64,000 bases of DNA from Dichetophora obliterata (lineage: Eukaryota; Arthropoda; Insecta; Diptera; Sciomyzidae): assembly GCA_963920525.1 (NCBI GenBank), contig OY986438.1:137263022-137327021 (forward strand). Direction: 5' to 3'. Below the pieces are notes generated by a model. It worked only from the letters and a program-made list of their open reading frames with translations. It ran no database searches and was not told the DNA's origin. The first letter of the stretch is position 1. Each line of letters begins with the position of its first letter. Below, piece by piece: positions 46,235 to 57,340 of this stretch. The position numbers and the translations under genes are program-made.

Positions 46235-46484
46235 TAACTGTTACTCAATTTAGTTCTTTTCGCACACAGCGTGAACTTGCAGCAAATAACATAATGGCAC
46301 CAAAGAGGATACATTTTTGAGCTTGGTAAATTTTTTAACTAATATTTTTATAGTGGTCTCAAACTTTAATTCAACACGTTTTTACAAAATTCCAAAATTT
46401 ACAAAAACATTTAATCGAAAAGTGTATATTAAAATGTTTATATAAATGACTCTCCGAAGTAACACCGGGTATATCAGCTAGTTA

Positions 46485-46894
46485 TCTAATAAAAATTTTC
46501 TTACTAATTGTAAAATTTATTTTGTTGTTGTTATTTAATTGTTTAATGTAAATCTATTAATATATATTAAATATGTTAATGAATTTGCACCTCGATTAAA
46601 TATTTGATGCACTTTAACTTGCTTTTAACTCTTCTGTTAATTTGTTTTGTTTTAAAGACAACAGTTGTTTTTCACTTCATTCGTACTTTTCTTTGTTTTT
46701 GTAGGTCATAAAGAATCATAGGTTATCAAAAATGTGCAGAATTGCCAGAAAAAAAATCATATTTTTACTTAGTATTTTATTAATTTATAAATACAACAAA
46801 TCTTTGTACTTGCACGCAAATATTAATGTGTATTTATTTATAACAAGAAGCTTAAACTAAGTTTTATAAATTTTTTTGGCAAGCATTTAGTGCT
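46485..46894. other. Unassigned stretch
   Basis: AT-rich with no recognisable feature. It may contain the lost flank of the Transib relic, but no matching terminus was seen. Confidence 0.4.
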
Positions 46895-47400
46895 CATTTT
46901 CGCAAAAACATGCTCCAGGAAACAGGTCAATTAATCTTTATTTTTCTGTTTCGGCAGCCAAACTTTTGGGAATGTTTTAATAAAGGGTTCAGTTAAAACA
47001 TATTAAAAAATTGAGAAAATCAAAGAAGAAATTTTTTTTATTGCGTTTGAAACTTTTTGAAAAATTTCTTTTTTTTCCACACAAATTCGGATATTTTCCC
47101 AAAAAAAAAAAAAATGCTGCAGAAAACAGGTCAATAAGCCCTTAGTTTTGAATTTCGGCTGCCAAACTTTTTTGAATGTTTAATAATGGGTTCAGTTAAA
47201 ACATTTTAAAAAAAATTTAGAAAATCAAAGAAGCAATTTTTTTTTAATTGCGTTTGAAACTTTTTGAAAAATTTCTTATTTTTCCGTACAAGTTTGGGCA
47301 TTTTCGCCCAAAATATGCTCCAGGAAAAACTTCGTAAAATCCATTTTCTTAAGTTTCGTCCAAATTTTTGAAATGTATTACAAAGGCGTTGTTTTAATAT
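46895..47400. repeat. Tandem repeat, ~200-bp unit, ~2.4 copies
   Basis: ATGCTCCAGGAAACAGGTCA (46910), ATGCTGCAGAAAACAGGTCA (47114) and ATGCTCCAGGAAAAAC (47316) start successive units. Shared inner blocks are CGGCAGCCAAACTTTT, GGGTTCAGTTAAAACAT and GCGTTTGAAACTTTTTGAAA. Noncoding. Confidence 0.85.
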
Positions 47401-50030
47401 ATACCTAAAAATAAAATAAATCTAACATGCAATTTTTCTTTAATTGTATATACAAGTTTTGTTTTTTTTTAAATTATTAGGACCTTTTTTCTGGTTCCTA
47501 AAAACTTTTTTATTTTTATTTTAAACTATAAAACTTTAAAGTAAAACTTGTAAAATATATCTTTTTAAAGCGTTTCATGTAAATAATACTACCATTTGGA
47601 AAATATTTAGTACGAAACCTTAAAAACTCCTATTTCGTTAAATTTTTAAGGTAAATTGGGAAGGATGGGATCTTCACAAATGATGATATATCGCAAAATC
47701 CTTTCAAATTCATAATACTAAGACTTCAAACTATAAAACTGCATATTTACCTTTTCGGAATTATGACTGTTTTTCTTAAGCTAATTTTGTCCACTCGCGT
47801 AACACTGTGCGGTATGGACTAAAGCTGGGGGCTACCTAATAATCGAGTATTTGAGCAAGAGCATCAGACCACCATGGCTGAGAAAAAGATAAAAAAAGTT
47901 GTTAAACTTTTTAATTACTCAATTAATAATGAAAGCAACCAATAGCATCAACGAAACCCATTCAACTTGGCCCAAAATAAAAGTTGTAAGCCATATGGAG
48001 AATATCTAAAAATTTGTGGAATAAAACAAAACCGGAACAAGCAAGAGGATTATAAACGTCGATTTAAAACACACACAACTTTCACACAGGAACAGACACA
48101 GATACTGCCACAGAAACCGATACAAGGACAGTGGAGCCGGGCTGAATGAAGCGGAAAGAAAACTGAATTAAGGTATTTTAAGTCGAGCAGAAGGAAGAAA
48201 ACAGCAGAAAAAGTTAAAAACGAGAGAGCACGTGCGCTAGAAAGTCCTCAAAGTGAAGGAAGTAGCAGAGTTGAGAGTTGAAAAGAGACGCACAGGAGTG
48301 GAGTATGAGTGGAGCACGAGTGGTGCTTGTAGTGTGCAGAGGCGAAAAAAAAACACGAGATTGCAAAATAAACGAATATTTATAATCAAAACTAAAGGAT
48401 TTAACTTTATTACCCATGCATGAACCACACATCTAAGAGCCAAAGTGCGCATCTATCAGGGTCGTAGTTAGGAATTCGTACTGGCGGGATGGTAGGTTTT
48501 GAGTAAAAACATTTGTGCACTAGGCTGGGCTATGCTTGTAAGGTAAAATTTTATTTTAATAGGATTAACAATCGATTACCCCTTAAAATATGCGAATAGA
48601 TGAGAAATGATGAAATATGAAACTTCAAGTGCTTCCGAACTGATTTAGAAGTCGCTTAAGTGGGTGGAATATACGAAAAATATAATTTTTTGTATGTTTT
48701 GACATATATGACAATATTTCAATAAAATGCAGTGGAAATATTTTTTAAGCTATGGTTAATATTGACACTAGTGTTGTCAAATAATCTACTTAATGTAAAA
48801 ACAGGTTTCTCGAATAACCCAAAAATAACCATTTTTAAACCGGTCTTTTGCATATTGAAAAGAAAATAACCAGTTTAAGCCAGTTAACCAGATTTCTACA
48901 AAACCATTTGGTTAATATGAGTATATATGTCTTAATTTAATAAAAACATAATTCATTTAAATAAAGGTTTTATTAAATGTATTTAATTATACGTTTTTGA
49001 AATATTTGTCTAGTTTTTAAATTTTGTGATTTTTTCTTTCACGCTTCGTAGCTTTCTTAGTTATCCATATTTCCATTGCATTTTGGTATATTATGTGTTT
49101 TCAAGGGTCAACTTTCAAATGCATTTTTTTAGACGATCTAGAACCTAGCTACGATGTGGCCCGAATTTTACCTTTTTTTAAGCACATCAACATTACCGCC
49201 ATTTAATACATACAAACTAGACCTGTGCGAGTAGCTTCGAGTTTGAGTCGAGTAATGCAGCTTGACTCAAATTTCGATTCGAATAACTCGGTATTTCAAT
49301 TAACTTGAAATAACGAGTTTCTCGAGAAATTATCGAAATGAAATCCTTTAAAACTTCAAGTGCCCAAAATTTCGAATGAATGGAAAAATTTAAAGATGTA
49401 TGAAATCTGAACATATTCGTAAGTTAAAAAACAGTACTTCAAATGAAATATGGCAACTCTGTTCAGAAAGAACTGAGTAACGTTATTCTATTTAATAAGT
49501 CGTTTTATAGTTAACCTTGAACGCATCATACAGTGTGTCAAACATGCAGATACGAGACGATAAATTAAAAACGTATTCTTAATATAAAGGTTATTGAAAT
49601 TAAAAGCTATTTTTACTTCGACGTTTTCAATGTTTATTCAATACTTAACCCAAAACTTTCATGCTCTTCATTATATGTAAGTATATTACTTCAAAACACT
49701 TTGAAGGTTCATATATGTATATAAAAACTGAGAGTGTAATTACCTATGTAGTTTATATTCGACGAAAATTAATTATTTATAACAACTCCTAAGATATAGG
49801 TATTAACATTGCTTTAAATTTTATTTATTTTATTAGAACTACTCCACACAATAATATATGCGATTATTTAAAAACCCATTCCACTGTAATCAGCTGTGTT
49901 CATGAGTCACGAGTGTTCTAAGCATTATAGCCCAACAGGAAATGGAAGCTTATATTCTTGGGCTCAATACAAAAGTATATTTAAGTGCAGTTCAGTTTCG
50001 TTAAAAAAAATGGTTGTTCATGTCGTAATA
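47401..50030. other. Unassigned intergenic stretch
   Basis: No gene recognised. 49224-49340 has clustered CGAGT/ACTCG motifs after ACCTGTGCGAGTAG, like one end of a hAT MITE, but no partner end was found. 48780-48900 has several AACC(A/G)GTTT-type motifs. Short open frames near 48214-48452 lack motifs. Confidence 0.45.
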
Positions 50031-50032
50031 TA

Positions 50033-51708
50033 CAGTGTCGGACGAAACTAAAGCACGAACTCATATAGTTAGCATTTTATTATATTAGAGTTAGAATTTT
50101 TAAGTATTTCCATGTTTTTTTTATATTATTACTTATGTAAAAATATCCGACTGGTTCATAAAAAACGACGAAAAGCAATTATTTATTGCAAATAAAATTT
50201 TTTTTACAAGAATGCTACAATATACGGAAATTTGGGGCGACAAAACTAAAGCACATCTTCTCAGTCACTCACTGTTAGAGTGCATTTCTTACAATAAGTA
50301 ACAACAATAAGTAGTTAAAGTACCGTTTGAATAAAAACCAGATATTTGTGAAGCTAAATAATATCTCTTGAAAAAATGTTACTATTAATTCAATCGTTGG
50401 TGATCATTTATCTGGGTTAGACTGTGTATTAAACAAAAATTAATTAAATTTCTGGAATTAAGTATTCTGCTACATTCAGAGAAAAAATTTTAAACGAATT
50501 CAAAAAAGGCGAATCAGTGCCAAGCATTGCAAAAAAATTTTGTGTTCACCATAGTGTAATATCCCGAACCATAAGTCTTTTACGTTCGACTGGTTCTATA
50601 GTTACATCACATGAGGGTGGTAGACCTCAAAAGACAACCAAACGTGGGGACCAGGCAATTATTCGAACAATAAAAAAGATCCATTCATATCAGCGAGATC
50701 TATTCAAAGTGAATTGCATTTGAATATTTCACTTAGATCCATCCAACGACGAGCTGTGGACGGCGGCTTGCAAACATATAGGAGCGTGAAAAAGCCATTT
50801 ATTTCTATAAAAAATCGTCGAGCACGAATTGAATTTACAAGAGCAAATGTAAACTGGACTGTTGTGAAATGGCGAATCATACTATTTTCAGATGAGTCAA
50901 AGTTTAACATGAAAGGTTCTGACGGATTGAAGCTAGTATGCAGGCCAAAAGGGCAGCGCCTTAATCCACGTTATTCTACAGGTTTTGTGAAACATGGCGT
51001 AGGCAACGTCATGGTCTGGGGATGTTTTTCCGGTCATGGCATCGGCCCAATTCATAAGAGCAACTGCATAATGGATCGTTTCATATATAAGGATATTCTC
51101 CAAAATGTTATGTTAACTCATGCAGAAGAAGAAATGCCGTTGAAGTGGATCTTTCAGCATCATATCGATCCCAAACACACTGCCAAATGTGTTAAGGAGG
51201 GGTTTGCTGCAAACAAAATCGATATGTTGGATTGGCTTGCTCAATCGCCTGATCTCAATCCTATAGAGAATCTATGATAAATTGAAGATAGGAAAATTTT
51301 ACGAGAAAACTGCAAGGGAAAGGACTCTCTCTTCACACAAGCGGAATTGGCATGGAAATGTATTTCAAAAGACGTTTTAAATACCTTAATAGAGTCGATG
51401 CCTTGCAGATGTCAAGCTGTGTTGAAAAACAATGGATACGCCAACAAATATTAGCAAAAACTAAATTTTTCATGTGTTTCCTTGTAATGTGCTTTAGTTT
51501 TGTCACAGAAGTTTTAGTAATTATCCTATAATTGTTTTAATATTTTTGTTTTAAATTAAATATTATGTTAGTTTTTGTTTTGTTTATTACTTTAAATGTA
51601 TATATGTTTAAGTTCAATAGAAAACAATTAGTTCAAAGCTTATTTTAAAATTTTATTTCATGAAATGCTTAAAAGTTAATTTTCGTGCCTTAGTTTTGTC
51701 TGACACTG
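50033..51708 (+). mobile_element. Tc1-type element, second family
   Basis: The ends are CAGTGTCGGACGAAACTAAA (from 50033) and TTTTGTCTGACACTG (to 51708), flanked by TA (50031-50032 and 51709-51710). The CTAAAGCAC motif recurs near 50248, and its inverse GTGCTTTAG near 51488, so the terminal repeats are paired with inner repeats ~200 bp away, as in elements with double-ended binding sites. 1676 bp, one transposase. Confidence 0.93.
50448..51454 (+). pseudogene. Tc1 transposase, frameshifted, second catalytic Asp lost
   Basis: The frame begins ISGIKYSATFREKIL; the first codon is ATT, so the start is probably mutated. The HTH region SIAKKFCVHHSVISRTI and the GRPQKTT linker follow. A one-base shift near 50690 moves the frame to LHLNISLRSIQRRAVDGG. 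RIILFSDESKFN has the first Asp and GVGNVMVWGCFSGHGIG is typical. FQHHIDPKHTA should read FQQDNDPKHTA, so the catalytic Asp is replaced by His. QSPDLNPIENL keeps the Glu but is followed by stops where W would be. The out-of-frame C-terminus ends NNGYANKY. 34 residues separate the His from the Glu, the normal DD34E spacing. Inactive. Confidence 0.9.
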
Positions 51709-51710
51709 TA

Positions 51711-52299
51711 TGTATTAATATTTATTTTTATGTACATTATATGTCACGGGTGTTTAAAAGGCAAAGATAAAAGTAAATATATATTTTTGTACATTCGACC
51801 CTTTTGAGCGACCTCTAAATAACTTCGGATGGATCTGAAATTTCATATTTCATTATTTTTCATCTACTCGCATATTATTAGGGATATCGACTTAAATAAA
51901 AGACACTATTAAAAATAAGGGTCACCTTAATGTGCATATTAGCTAAACTTTGTTCCGGTTTTACCTGGGAGATTATGCTCTGTAACATATGTTTTATCTG
52001 AGTCTTAAATTTAAACTCATTTCATTTTGAGTTCTTAAAAGTTATTTTCACATATGCATAGTTTAAAAAATTGATTGCGAGGCCTTACAAAAAGTGAGTA
52101 ATTTCATGCTGATTTCAGCTGACCATTTTTGTACGAATGCTGAAAATTGGTTTAAAGTTCGCTCCTTCATAACCAAAATTATTGTTTCTTTTTTCAATAT
52201 AAACACTTTCAAAGGCATATTAAACATAAAAATCGAAAAATTTGTTACAAAGTGATAATTGTTAATGTTAACGTTGTATGGTGGAGATGCGTACTGAGA
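51711..52299. other. Unassigned stretch
   Basis: No gene or transposon terminus recognised. Confidence 0.5.
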
Positions 52300-52885
52300 C
52301 CTAAATGAGATCTATTGTACCTTCTTGCGGATTACAGAATTTCATCCAGCCCTATTTCTCTAATGAATTTGAGAATATTCTTAGGATCAAGGGATGAAAC
52401 CTGCTCTAGACTTAGCTCATAGTTCCCCAGTGCTAGTTTACGTCTGCGAGCCACGGCGTCGCAGTTTGTAAGTACATAGGTGTATTGGAGTCTCCTCTGC
52501 TTCTTCACAGAAACGGCAGTTACTATCGGTTTCTATACCCAATTTCATCAGGTGGTATTTGAGCTTACAGTGTCCTGTAAGGAACCCCGTTAGAATCCTT
52601 AGATTCGGTTTGCCTAAGCTTATGCACAATTTTGGTATCCGAGTGTTAAAGTCTCTAAGGAGAAATTTGGATTGTCTTAGCTTTGGGAGGCTTTTCCAAA
52701 GGTTTGAATGTTTATGCATCTCCTCCCTTCTTAGTTCTTCTTTTATAGAATGTGTGCCCAATTCGCAGAATGGTTCTGGTCCTATTAATTTTGTGGCTGC
52801 ACCCTGGCGTGTTAGACCATCGGCTTCTTCGTTACCCGGTATTCCTTTGTGTCCTGGGACCCAAAGTATTGTAACAGTGTCATTC
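52300..52885 (-). pseudogene. LINE 3' end with RNase H and zinc-finger tail
   Basis: On the minus strand, from about 52880: LWVPGHKGIPGNEEADGLTR, the C-terminal end of an RNase H domain (GHxGxxGNEEAD). Then a basic segment and RILTGFLTGHCKLKYHL, followed by CRFCEEAEETPIHLC, the Cys/His finger found after RNase H in I/LOA/R1-group LINEs. The frame ends at 52441; the following ~140 bases are presumed 3' untranslated. It is 5'-truncated before the reverse transcriptase, so it is dead on arrival. Family-level name uncertain. Confidence 0.8.
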
Positions 52886-53559
52886 TTGCGTGGTAATTAC
52901 AACACTTGTGCAGAAGCAAACAGAAGCAAGTTCTGTATTAATAAGCAGTCAGTAAGGATTTTAAGAAATTAATTTAATCATATCAAACCCGAACTAAAAT
53001 GGGTAGGGCCTCACATTTTTTGAGGTCAGATATTGGCAAATCCGCAGAAAAGTCAAACCTGACCAAAAATTTAAAAATTATTAAAAGCGTTTTATTTTAT
53101 GATATTGGATAAGAGGAACATTTTAATTTTTTAGTTTTACAACAATACAAAATACATAACAATTTTATTTATTTAAGCAATTTATACATACGTAAACTTA
53201 ATGCTTTGCCACGGACGTTTTTTTTTTTATCAAACGCCTTAAAGAAGAAGGGACAATTCTTTTACACATGTGCTAATTTTAACCTTATTTTGACTAATTT
53301 TTATGTGATGCGGTTAGTTTTGCGACTTTCGAATTAGTGATGCCATATGACATCACCGATTTCAAATACTCGATTTCAGAATTAATTACTTCTACATACC
53401 AACAGATTCAGGTCAATATTTTAAGCCGTTGATGCGCGAAAGATGGACAGGCAAACAGACAACGAACCACTTTTATTCATAAGTAATGAAGTGAGGAAAT
53501 TACTAAAGAAAGGAAGTTAGAAAATAAATTAAGAGAGAAATACGAAAGTAGGGAAAATC
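52886..53559. other. Unassigned stretch
   Basis: No gene recognised. It is AT-rich, with a T run at 53219-53228. Confidence 0.5.
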
Positions 53560-54830
53560 TTACTTGCTTCCCTAGTTGTCGCTACATCCGTATCTTGGCC
53601 ATCTAGTAACGTGCGCCAGCTATTTCTGTCCCTCGCTTGCTGGCGCCAGTAAGAAATTCCAAACTTCCTCAGGTTTTCCCCAACATGGTCTTTCAAACAA
53701 AGAAGCGGTCGTCTTTTTCTGCGTCGACCGCCGCAGGGTCCTAAATCTAAAATTTTCCTAACTGCACGGAGAGAAATAATATTCTTATATAAAGCAACTA
53801 TTTTGTTGCTTTAAGAAAATTTTAAACTAAGCCTCATTTGCTCAAATCAAGTATTAAAAACGTAACTTAAGAAAAAACATTTTATAATGAGCATTTATTT
53901 CTAAAATTGAGTTAAATAAATCTTTGCTTGAAACAAGAATAAAATACTTGATGCTAGAACATGGAACAGGATTGAAAGCAAGAAAAAATTTTCTCAATTT
54001 AAGAAAGCGCAGAATTGAATTAATAACTTATTTGTAAACATGCCAGTATTAAGTTTACTTGAATGAAGCAAATTGTTCTCAACTCAGTTAAGCAGTCCTT
54101 TTCGAACTTAAGCGTTTTGCAAAATAGTAGAAAAACATTTCTTTGGACAGCAAAAAATGCACAAATAATTTTGATTTGATTAAACATAAGTTGTGCGTAT
54201 AAGCTTATCAAAGTGGATGGGATTGCGGAAACCAGAGAAAACTACTGTAGAGTTGATTAAGCGATCAACGAAACAGTTTGTCTAGTCTGCTTGGTGGTTT
54301 GTCCTGCAACAAACTTTTTGTTGTTGCAACCTGTCGCTTCATAAACTTATTTGCAATTAAGCTCAAATATAAATCTGAAAAATTATGTATATTGTTTTTA
54401 GTTACAACTATAAAAACAATATATCAAGGAAAAGAAATTTTTGAAATCAAGCAAATTATTCTAGTTTTCAGTAAATTTTTCACTTGACTCATGTTAACTT
54501 TTCATCAATTCAAGGAAAATTATTCTGAGTTTCAGCAAATTGCTAGCTGCTCTGAGTTCAAGCAAATTTGTCTCACTTCAAAAATATTCTAGAGTTTCCA
54601 GCACATGTTTCTTGAAATAAACACATTTTTTTTGATATAATGTGTTCCAAATTTGCTCAATTCTAGCAAAAAATTGATTTACTTGACAACTTTACGCTTG
54701 AGTGTAAGCTGATAGCCTATTTGCTAATTCAAGCATAGAATGCTTGATTTTTTCTCTCAGTGTTTAGTATCGTCTTTCATGCGCTGAACATGACCTAGCC
54801 AGCGAAACCGCTCGTTTTATTGGATCTTTT
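53560..54830 (-). pseudogene. RTE-clade LINE C-terminus, split by a MITE
   Basis: Minus strand: 54825-54763 reads ERFRWLGHVQRMKDDT. After the MITE at 53765-54762 the protein resumes with VRKILDLGPCGGRRRKRRP, then HVGENLRKFGISYWRQQARD and WRTLLDG. This is the C-terminal tail of RTE-clade ORF2 (WLGHVxRM...RGRP...W...ARDR). The same tail occurs on the plus strand at 56300-56500. 5'-truncated, no RT core. Confidence 0.8.
53765..54762. mobile_element. MITE-like element with AGCAAATT-type repeats
   Basis: CACGGAGAGAAATAAT (from 53765) and ATTTTTTCTCTCAGTG (to 54762) are imperfect inverted ends. The interior is full of short CAAGCAAATT/AATTTGCTC-type motifs in both directions (for example near 53838, 54067, 54447, 54532, 54560 and 54650). 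It splits the RTE tail. The ends recall the CACAGAGAAAACAA ends of the MITE at 45095, but no TA flanks are visible. No protein recognised. Confidence 0.65.
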
Positions 54831-55998
54831 CATTGGATCTCATCCAACCATGATCGTTGTCGTTCTGCGTGATTTTCATAAAGTTGACCGAGTGCGTTTC
54901 GTTAATGACAGCAAAATTTTCCTCAATAGGAAAAAGGATCTATATTATGTTAGTTGCGTTAATAACTCACAGCTTCTTCAGACCAAAAGTGTTCGGCAAC
55001 CAAACAGGAAACTCAAATCTAGCACTGGTTTTGCATTTTGTATTGTAATAAGCGTTGGCAAGACAAAGATAATATGCAAGAATAATTTTTAATAAACATA
55101 TAAGAATAATTTGTGTAACCATAATTTATTTTAATTATTTTTAATTACATAATTTTTCGAGTATAATTTATCTCTCTTCAGTCCTCATTTCTCTTGCACT
55201 TTTGTTTACTTTTCGAAATACATATATGATTGAAAAAAGTGTCTAAATATGCATTTGGTGAACGATAATTGAAATTGGAAAGAGACTGTTTTCTGCGTGT
55301 AACTACGTATTTGTATATAGAAATAAGGGATTTCAAGTTAAATCTTGTGCAACTCTAATAACCTGTATTTCCTTTTTATTATTTCAGAAATTCTTAAATA
55401 TACTTTTAAAGTAATATTTGTTAGAAATCCTTTGTTAAAACTGTGAAAAAGCAATATGCTCGTATTACAGTCACACATTATTAATAGGTTTGTGATCTGG
55501 GTTTCAAAAGTTTTTGATGAAGTTGTCTAAAATATGTTTAAAAATACTATCAAATTTCCAGTCTATTAGTATCACATAAGTGTGATAAAATTTCCTTTCA
55601 CTGTTACAACTAATGACCCCATCATGTAGACGTAAAAAGTATCACTTTTTTGTTTGGTTGTCATAAGTGCTTTACCATCCATCTTATAAATGAATTTTCA
55701 ACCCTTAAAAACACTTAAAATGTTTTTTGCGTATTGATTACATTTTCACCTTTTGCATATTATTTGAATTTTATTTTATTTTTATTTATCTTAAAAACTT
55801 GTTGACATATAAAAGGGCTTACACATTGGTGAACTTGTTTGTCGAACAAAATGGCGAAGCGAACCTGTTGAGAAAAGGTAGCGTTAAAATTGAACGAACA
55901 TGTTCGTCAAGCATCCGATTTTTTCTCGTTTTTCGCCATGAGCAGCAACATGAGCAATAAAGAAAACGCGTTTATATATGTGCTGGTCATGTTGTCGC
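54831..55998. other. Unassigned stretch
   Basis: No gene recognised; open frames near 54820-55092 and 55727-55960 show no motif. Confidence 0.45.
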
Positions 55999-56533
55999 TA
56001 CAACATATTCTCCAAGAGTGTTATGCTGCATGCGTATGCTGATAACATCGATATCATATGCCATAATACGCGCGAAGTCAGTGCAGCATTTTCCAGATTA
56101 GAAAAAGAGTCAAGTCGAATGGGTCTGGCAGTGAATGCAGAAAAGACGAAATACTTGGTGTCAACTAACAAACAATCCCAGCATCTTGGAACCCACGTTA
56201 CAGTTGACAATACCTCCTTCGAGGTTGTGAAGGACTTCGTTTATCTGGGATCTAGTATAAACTCAACCAACGACATCAGCATTGACATCAGCTGGCTCGG
56301 TCATGCTCAGCGCATGAAAGGCGATGCTCCAGTGAAGAAAAAATTCGATTCGGTACCCAGCGGCGGTCAACGCAGAAGAGGACGACCGCATCTTCGCTGG
56401 AAAGACCAAGTAGAGGACAACCGACGAAGCTTGGAATTTCCAACTGGCGCCAGCAAGCGAAAGACAGAAATGGCTGGCGCAAATTCTTAGATGAGGCCAA
56501 GACCGAGATACGGTTGTAGCGCCAACTAAATAA
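55999..56533 (+). pseudogene. RTE-clade LINE fragment with internal deletion
   Basis: IFSKSVMLHAYADNIDII is the RT motif C region, but the catalytic YADD reads YADN, so the second Asp is lost. GLAVNAEKTKYLVST and FVYLGSSINSTNDISIDI follow. The frame then jumps to SWLGHAQRMKGDAPVKK and RRRGRPHLRWKDQVED, omitting ~130 residues normally between them. A shift near 56430 puts the last WRQQAR-type block out of frame; the tail ends near DEAKTEIRL. Truncated, internally deleted and active-site dead. The internal jump may be a clean deletion in an ancestor. Confidence 0.85.
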
Positions 56534-57340
56534 GTAATATGGGGTTAAGAATTAATTTTTGTAAAATGTCACATTAGAATATGTTATGGTCAAAAGTTTT
56601 TGTATGGCTGAAATGTAAATAGGAAACTCGATTTGAAACAATCATTTTATGCTTCTTCAAATTCACGTTTTTTAGCGGCGCCCATCCAGTTTGAGATTTT
56701 TTTGGAATTTTTTTCTTGCGTCATCCTTATATTACATCCTTATACAACATCCAGGATTAAGAATCTGGCCTTGCAGGAAGGTTCTGGAATACTATTGGAA
56801 AATGAACTAATTTAATACCCACTAGTGCGTTTTAAAATGATTCCTTTTTTTTTGCTGCTTTAATAAAAATATTACAAACGTACTCTTAAAAGTAGGTAGT
56901 TTTTTAGGGAGATTCTTGCTGCTTTCAGTTTTCTTAAACTTCGTTTGAAATAATAATTTTAAGCGTTGAATAAGATTTTCTTTGCAGATTTAAAATTTTT
57001 ACTTACTTCTCCATATTTCTGCTAACTTTACCGTCATGGAAATAAATTCTTAGTGATGTGCAAAAGTAAAAAAAAAATTATTAGCATTCATCAATCAATC
57101 GCTGTATCAATCAATTGCATCAATAATTTTGTAACAAGAGTTACATTCAAATTTTACCGGCTAAATGCTAAAACAAAGTTATAAATCTATCCGTAAAAAG
57201 GCTTAAATGGCAACTCTGATCTTGAAATTGTCTTTGACTAATCTCCATTTAAAAAATTTTATATATGTATGGAAAACGCATTAAAAGTTCCCTTAAGCTC
57301 CTTGTGAAATAATACACGCATAACAAAGGTAATGAAATAA
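56534..57340. other. Unassigned stretch
   Basis: No gene recognised. Confidence 0.5.

Larger units (their letters stand above)
42018..46484 (+). mobile_element. Helitron with tandem 5' ends, hit by mariner copy 2
   Basis: Removing the mariner at 42022-43308 restores TCTATATTAATAAAACTCA after an A, a Helitron-like 5' start, at 42018. The 3' end CCGGGTATATCAGCTAG lies at 46468-46484, followed by T. A second 5'-like start, TCTATAGTAATAAAACTCA, occurs at 43694 after an A, and a third weaker one near 44508. No coding region was found. A MITE with two tandem arrays (45095-46234) sits in its 3' half. Confidence 0.75.

Noticed and set aside
49217..49440. One-sided hAT MITE-like start ACCTGTGCGAGTAG with CGAGT motifs
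   Set aside because: No matching second end or target duplication found.
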